Of a stretch of 64,000 nt of DNA, positions 59,601 through 64,000 are shown in pieces (within the stretch, counting starts at the first letter, position 1; every line of letters begins with the position of its first letter). The translations under genes were made by a program, and so were the position numbers. Source of the stretch: Rhea pennata. Its lineage: Eukaryota; Chordata; Aves; Rheiformes; Rheidae. The notes under the pieces are model-generated. The model made no database searches and had not been told where the DNA came from. It saw only the letters and a list, made by a program, of their open reading frames with translations. The stretch covers positions 5,678,157 to 5,742,156 of the forward strand of contig NC_084687.1 of the NCBI RefSeq assembly GCF_028389875.1. Reading direction: 5' to 3'.

Positions 59601-62600
59601 CACCTTCTCTCCTTTCCTCCAAGGATCCGAGTCTCTGAGAAGCCTGTTATCAAGATCAGCTCTCCAAATTCTGCAGCCAAGCAAGCTGCAACCACAGGTT
59701 TCCCTTCCCCCCTTTTCACCCTATGGCATTTAGATGCCTCATTTAATCCCAAGGCTAAAGGGAGTTAGAGGAGTTGGCAGGACATACTGCATAGCTACAT
59801 GCTGAGCTGCTGTGGAACAGAGGAATTATGAAGCTTTATTTCTAATGGCCATAAATAAAAGACAGAGGAACACAGCAGTATGCCACAGTATCCCACCCCT
59901 GTCCCTCTCCTCCCCTCTGTTCTTTCTGAAAGGGCTGTTCTTTCTCCAGGAGAGACTTTAAGGCTGAGTTCAAAGCATGGGCTCTGAGGAAAAACCAGAA
60001 AAGGCATACATGAGTTTACAAGGACCTTGCAAAGGAAAACACTTCTTTTTTTTCTAAGAAAATCACTTCAATAAATCCCTCTATCCTGGATTAATTTAGT
60101 GCAGCCTTTTCTGTCCTGAGCCCAAGTGCACAACTCTCTTGCACAACAAGCTGCATCAAGAGAAATAAGGATGACCAGTATGAAAAGGTGTGCAGAAATA
60201 GCCATTACAGGGACAAGAGAGCAAAAAAGCTTGATCTCTCACCCATGTAAAAAACCCAACTTATCTAAACATCATGAAGCCTCACCACCTTATTGGCGCA
60301 TAGATTAGCTTGGAGACAACTGTTGCAGCCAATAGTACAGACAAATGACCAGTGTTTGGCCTTTTCATGCCAAGTACCACAAGGGGTTGTTTGCCCCACT
60401 AAAATGAAGGTGCTTCAAGGAAAGCTTTTGGTTGATCACAGCTCTAAAAAGGCTGCCTCCTCTCATGGGAGATTGAGTTTTGTGCCTTACTCACCATCTT
60501 GGCCAGGGTATTTGGACAATCCCACACAACCTGTCTTTCAGAGCACAGCAGAAGGGCTTATGCTGCTGATAAGCCAAGACACATGCTTGGAAAACCAGTG
60601 CTAAAGACTGGCACAGAAGCCCTGGTCTGTTAATTTACATTTCCCAGATAAAATCTAAGCAAACCAGATGAGTGCCACATTGCCCACCATTCCAGGAGCA
60701 CTTACAACGCTATTCAAGTTTTAGGCTCAGGTATCTGCAACACTACTTTAAAATCAGAGACACTTTTTTTTTTCTTTTTTTTTTTCCTCCCCAGGGAACA
60801 TCTTCACTTCCTTTTGGAGCCAGTGTGGAGCAGTCAGAGGCAATGTCAGAGACTGAAAATCAAACACACTTCATGTAACACAGCTCTTGCTACCATTCCT
60901 TTAAAGAGGTTCCTGTAAGCTACTGCTTAGCTCCTCCTTGGCTTTGTGGAAAGCTGCTCTCCAGGCAGCTCTTTAAAACCACATTTTTCTGAAAATGCTA
61001 ACAACATTGTACTTAAATCAGCCTGGTTTCTAAGGCATCTTCTGGATGTGGCCAAGTCCTTGAGGCCAATTCCCTATTAGGGAAAGCAAAAGAACTAATG
61101 AGACTGCTTGTCTGGCAATACATCAGTTTCGATCCAGAGGTAACAGCCAGCTGTCCGGCTGGCTTTTCCAAAGGCTCAGCGGCACACGTCTCTCAGGAAG
61201 AGCCATTCCATTAGCCCAGTCACTCCTGGGTGCCTCAAGCACACAAGAAGGTACGGGAGAACCCACTCAGCCAGGCTTTGACCTTTAGAGTGAGCCACCA
61301 TGCAAGTGTCCTGCACCCACCACAACAGGGAATCTGCGCTGGCAGGGACAAGCCAAGCATGCTGAATCAGCTTAGCAAACACCAAAGGTGACACATGGCT
61401 TGCGGAACCAGGGCCTGGGATGACTATGGCCATCAACAGGAGAGTGTTTTATTTCAAGTACTTAACAAACAGAGCCATCTCAATTCCCACGCAGGTGCTT
61501 TGGCTGCACAAGTGCCAGCTGCTGCCTCCTCCTTTGAGCAGGAGCACGGGTGCTTGCAGCTTCCTCTCCCCTCACTCCAGACATCATAAAGGTCAGGAAT
61601 CAGTCTCAGCTGCAGCCCTCTCTGGTTCACAAAGTGAAAAGAAAGCAGACTGCAAGACCTTTGCCTGTTCTCTATATACTGGGGGTGGCAAATACATCCC
61701 AGGCCTTTGACACAATGACATTGTGGTTCTAGTTCACAGAAACATATCTAAGCTAAATATCTGAGCTGAACTAAAAAGGTGAAGCACAACTTCAGTGCAG
61801 GCACCACACTCCTCCTATGCTCAAGTAAGGGCTGGGTCCCTATAACATGAGCCACACAGCTGTGCCAGTCTGGGGACATCTGCAAATGCTGCAGAACAGA
61901 CGCAGCCTTAGCAACTCGCCCCAGGACCCACGGGACCGCAGCAGCAGCCCTAGGAACGATGATGGTCCTTCCTGCTCCCCCACGGCTCACACGTCAACCA
62001 TCAGGCCACTGCATCAGGGATCCCTGCTCCAGTTCAGCAATACAAGCTTGGCTAAAGACAGAAGAATACCCAGGAGAAGTGGTTCTCTTCAAAATTTCCC
62101 TGACCTCCCCGGTCTACCCCCACCCCAGGCTGCACACAAGGTCTCCTTCCCCTCTCCACCTGCCACCTGCTGTACTAGCTGCAGCATTCAAGTGCCTCTT
62201 CACTCAGCTTGAGAGCAAACTGTTGGCTAAAGAAATAAGATTCAGTGCCCAGCCCCACATCAGGGAGGTTTCAGTCCTACCTGCACGATGTCCAGCACCA
62301 TTCCAGCAGCAACTGTTCCAAAGCCTGCCAGAAGGAAAGGGAAGAGAACCTGGAGCCCAATGGAAAAGGAAGTCTCTTTGAGTGGCAAGGCAGGTTCAGG
62401 ACCTCGGTCTGTGCTAGTGTCATCACTTTCATTGCTCTGGCTGCCATTTTCCAACAGGGCATCTTCTTCTCGCACTCCTTTGGCATTGGCACGGGACTCC
62501 AGCACCACCACTTCCACCCCATCACCATCAGATCCCAGGAACTCCAAGGGCTCCACCAACTGCGTGTGGTCTGGATCAGCACAACAGTCCACAGGCACAA

Positions 62601-62658
62601 TGGGCAGCACAGTCCCGTTGGCCTGGTGGGCCTCCTTGTGCTCTGGCTTGGATGACAT
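44508..62658 (-). CDS. SLC41A1: SLC41A1, MgtE-family magnesium transporter (10 coding exons, 515 aa)
   Basis: Plasma-membrane Mg2+ carrier, described as a Na+/Mg2+ exchanger. Exons: 62658-62281, 55315-55208, 51029-50958, 50658-50514, 50417-50271, 49498-49351, 48880-48801, 47705-47571, 46546-46398, 44693-44508; 1548 bases in frame, TAG stop; human is 513 residues. The N-terminal 95 residues are hydrophilic and cytosolic, with [19 protein letters not shown]. Two homologous MgtE halves follow. The first has PALLGLKGN (142-150), ASRLST (156-161) and [14 protein letters not shown] (252-265). The second has [16 protein letters not shown] (360-375) and [14 protein letters not shown] (476-489). The paired PDN...P...LGD segments hold likely Mg2+-binding acids. 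About ten hydrophobic helices. The start has A at -3. Confidence 0.98.
46398..46546 (-). CDS. SLC41A1: SLC41A1 coding exon 10
   Basis: 149 bases, residues 405-454: [20 protein letters not shown] (helix), [30 protein letters not shown]. Acceptor TTTTCCTAACAG, donor CAG|GTAAGC. Confidence 0.97.
47571..47705 (-). CDS. SLC41A1: SLC41A1 coding exon 9
   Basis: 135 bases, residues 360-405: [20 protein letters not shown] (second MgtE signature), [25 protein letters not shown]. Phase 1 at both ends. Acceptor CCTTATCTGCAG, donor CAG|GTATTC. Confidence 0.97.
48801..48880 (-). CDS. SLC41A1: SLC41A1 coding exon 8
   Basis: 80 bases, residues 333-360: [20 protein letters not shown] and FTPVIN, opening the second MgtE half. 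Acceptor CTTTCCCCTGCAG, donor G|GTAAGT. Found by homology; it is too short for the ORF length cut-off. Confidence 0.95.
49351..49498 (-). CDS. SLC41A1: SLC41A1 coding exon 7
   Basis: 148 bases, residues 284-333: [49 protein letters not shown]. The first residues (ESKAYVNPL) differ from the human NHWRYIYPL that I recall, so the loop between the two halves is variable. Donor AG|GTAGGA. Confidence 0.95.
50271..50417 (-). CDS. SLC41A1: SLC41A1 coding exon 6
   Basis: 147 bases, residues 235-284: [48 protein letters not shown]. Contains the first PDN...LGD element. Donor G|GTGAGG; the frame reads on past it into intron without resembling the family. Confidence 0.96.
50514..50658 (-). CDS. SLC41A1: SLC41A1 coding exon 5
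   Basis: 145 bases, residues 187-235: [20 protein letters not shown] (helix), [10 protein letters not shown] and a second helix, [18 protein letters not shown]. Acceptor TTTTCAG, donor G|GTAAGA, phase 1. Confidence 0.96.
50958..51029 (-). CDS. SLC41A1: SLC41A1 coding exon 4
   Basis: 72 bases, residues 163-186: [20 protein letters not shown] and ALIQ. Acceptor TTCTTGCAG, donor CAG|GTAAGA. Confidence 0.97.
51030..55207 (-). other. SLC41A1 intron between coding exons 3 and 4
   Basis: 4.18 kb, moderate GC. Open frames of 100-150 codons occur in several overlapping frames without family resemblance. A GT/GCGT-rich repeat lies at about 53628-53654. No exon recognised. Confidence 0.75.
53628..53654. 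repeat. GT/GCGT-rich microsatellite
   Basis: GTGTGTGTGTTTGCGTGCGTGCGTGT, followed by G-rich sequence, in an SLC41A1 intron. Confidence 0.8.
55208..55315 (-). CDS. SLC41A1: SLC41A1 coding exon 3
   Basis: 108 bases, residues 127-162: [20 protein letters not shown] and the MgtE signature [16 protein letters not shown]. Acceptor TTTTCACTTTGCAG, donor GCT|GTGAGT. Confidence 0.97.
55316..62280 (-). other. SLC41A1 intron between coding exons 2 and 3
   Basis: 6.97 kb. Contains a G10 run near 57571, a T26 run at 58338-58363 and a T-rich run near 60763. Open frames of about 200 codons at 57913-58539 (plus) and 58699-59301 (minus) show no recognisable domain. Confidence 0.75.
58338..58363 (+). repeat. 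T homopolymer, 26 bases
   Basis: Uninterrupted T run in an SLC41A1 intron, followed by CTTCCCAGG. Confidence 0.9.
62281..62658 (-). CDS. SLC41A1: SLC41A1 first coding exon
   Basis: 378 bases, residues 1-126: the cytosolic N-terminus ([17 protein letters not shown], then [30 protein letters not shown]) and the first membrane helix, [19 protein letters not shown]. Donor CAG|GTAGGA. A good acceptor at 62871-62870 (TTCTCTGTTCACTCAG) suggests the exon begins with about 211 untranslated bases. Confidence 0.97.
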
Positions 62659-62869
62659 GCTGCAGAGAGGCTATCCTGACCCTTGGCTTGGTGGGCCTAC
62701 AGCCAGCAGCTGTGCCAGAAGAGATCTTCTGCCAGGAGCTTATACAAATGGCCTTTCCAGCATCTAGAGGCCACCTCTTCTACCCCTGCTCGCTTGCTTT
62801 TGAGCACAGAGACTGGTCCCACAGCAGAGATCCCCATCAAGCACAACCCAGAACGAGGGACACCAACCA
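62282..62869 (-). other. SLC41A1 exon 2, 5' UTR part (62659-62869)
   Basis: The best acceptor upstream of the start codon is GTGTTCTCTGTTCACTCAG ending at 62870. The stretch from there to the ATG would be untranslated leader; the remainder of the exon is the first coding exon. Confidence 0.5.
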
Positions 62870-63415
62870 CTGAGTGAACAGAGAACACAGGTAGAACTGG
62901 GAACTACAGGGAATCTGCTCTAGTTCTCCTCTTTCCAGCACAGTGAGTTACAGCAGCCGCTGAGACGGCACCCAAGCTTCCCGTTGTTGTTGTTGCGTAA
63001 CAGTTCAGCACATCTTTCTGAGTCTTCTTCCAGCAGCAGGACTGCTGTGACGGAGCACACAGTAAGGCAGGGAGAAAAACAAATGAAGCAAAGAGCAAAG
63101 AACAATGCAGGAACCTAAAAATTGGCTTTTAGAAATGATATAGTCCAGAAAAACCCTTCTTACTGCCAGGGCTTTGTCACTCTCTCCTGTGGTACCTTCC
63201 TTGCTCAGAACTTATGTCAGAAAGCTCGTGGGGGATTTTACTCTGCTGCAGCCTATTTTGTGCTCTCCGCCAGGAAAGGCAGCAACACCAGCAAGCTCCA
63301 GGCGTCAGTGTCGATGTCCTCCTGCTCCTCCAGGGTGGAATTTCTCACTTTAGAGCACGGGGCAACGACAGCTCTTATTTAAAGTAACAGCAAGCTCCCA
63401 GTTAAGGTCACTCAC

Positions 63416-63780
63416 GGAGCTGAGCAGGCTGCAGGCGCGAGCTGGCATCTGCAGAGCCTCAGACGCACATGCCACTCTCCAGAACCCGTCTTTCGCCTGA
63501 AACATGGGGGGGAGAGGATGGGTTAGGGGGTTCCGCGGCAGCAGGCGCGCTCGCCTGCGGCGCCCGCCCGCCGCGGCTGCACGGCGCGGAGCAGCCAGGC
63601 CGCCCGCGCAGCCCGGCGAGGGCTCAGGCGTCCCAGGGCGCCGCCAGCCGCTGGAGCGGGGCCGGTCGAGGCAGCCGCGGCCGCCAGCAGAGCCGCGGCC
63701 GGTCCCTTCCTTCCCTCCCGCCGCTACGCACCCGCCACCGCACCGCGCTCCGCTCCGCTCTGCCCCGCCGCCGCCGCCGC
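63416..63780 (-). other. SLC41A1: SLC41A1 untranslated first exon region
   Basis: GCTCC|GTGAGT at 63416/63415 is a strong donor at the lower edge of the CpG island and probably ends the untranslated first exon. A possible acceptor (CCCATGTTTCAG, ending at 63497) would instead make 63416-63496 a separate 81-base untranslated exon, with an upstream donor such as GGCGG|GTGCGT at 63732/63731. Sequence alone does not decide. Confidence 0.5.
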
Positions 63781-64000
63781 GCTGCGCCGGGCCGGGCCGG
63801 GCCGGGGGCGGCGCCGGGCCGGGCGGGGGGCGGTGCCGCGCCGCCCTGACATCACCGCCCGCCAATGGCAGCGCGGGCCCGGGCTCCGTGCGGCGCCGCC
63901 GTTGGACGGGCGCGCGTGGCGTCACGCGCGGCGGCGGCGGCAGCCCCGCCCCCTGCCGCGGGGGGGCGGGGCTCCGGATCACGTGCCGCCGGGGCGGCCC
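63510..64000 (-). promoter_or_regulatory. SLC41A1: SLC41A1 CpG-island promoter
   Basis: Very GC- and CpG-rich to the end of the window, no TATA box. Contains GGCCGGGCCGGGCC-type runs at about 63790-63830, a CCAAT on the plus strand at about 63864, GC boxes (GGGGCGGGGC near 63966) and a palindromic E-box ATCACGTGCC at 63978-63987. The window may cut the island. Confidence 0.75.
63978..63987. promoter_or_regulatory. E-box ATCACGTGCC, SLC41A1 promoter
   Basis: Contains CACGTG; TCACGTG agrees with the core of the CLEAR element but the outer bases differ. Candidate USF/MYC/TFEB-class site by motif only. Confidence 0.5.

Noticed and set aside
63350-63982. 210-codon minus-strand frame over the SLC41A1 first exon
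   Set aside because: Pro/Arg/Gly-rich translation of the CpG island. It is interrupted by the donor at 63415 and has no conserved counterpart in SLC41A1.
1-64000. CRISPR array, bacterial operon, phage or integrated viral genes
   Set aside because: No direct-repeat/spacer arrays, no compact intron-less gene series and no viral protein signatures; every recognised gene is a spliced vertebrate gene.

Overview
The window is vertebrate nuclear DNA, very probably from a bird. Three multi-exon genes with consensus GT-AG splice sites lie on the minus strand. Each starts in a CpG island, and the DNA between them is AT-rich and poor in repeats. The only interspersed repeat I can name is a short 3' end of a CR1 LINE near 22.05 kb, an element typical of birds and reptiles. 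The gene order is that of human 1q32 (the PARK16 locus). Placement on a bird microchromosome is an inference from synteny and compactness.

Layout, right to left in the direction of transcription. (1) SLC41A1, a magnesium transporter of the MgtE family: CpG-island promoter at about 63.5-64.0 kb, untranslated first exon ending at 63416, ten coding exons from 62658 down to 44508 (515 residues), and a 3' UTR that probably ends near 40.8 kb. (2) RAB29 (RAB7L1), a small GTPase of the Golgi and lysosome that works with LRRK2: promoter at about 38.6-38.8 kb, five coding exons from 38609 down to 32357 (205 residues), 3' UTR probably to about 30.6 kb. (3) NUCKS1, an acidic/basic nuclear DNA-binding phosphoprotein: CpG-island promoter at about 26.5-27.5 kb, eight coding exons from 26498 down to 10182 (293 residues), then a long 3' UTR with several possible poly(A) sites. 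The leftmost 4-5 kb holds no gene I can name.

All exon joins were made by hand and close in frame, with total lengths of 1548, 618 and 882 coding bases including stops. The three genes are not an operon and need not act together. Their shared order is conserved vertebrate synteny.

The most interesting result is in NUCKS1. It has an extra symmetrical 150-base exon (12911-13060) that is a diverged copy of another 150-base exon of the same gene (11090-11239). The extra exon accounts exactly for the 50-residue excess over the 243-residue human protein as I recall it. Other notable items are a perfect 20-bp-arm hairpin in a NUCKS1 intron, a CLEAR-type GTCACGTGA element 52 bases from the RAB29 start codon, and a MYB-type palindrome followed by a plus-strand splice donor upstream of NUCKS1 that could mark a divergent transcript.
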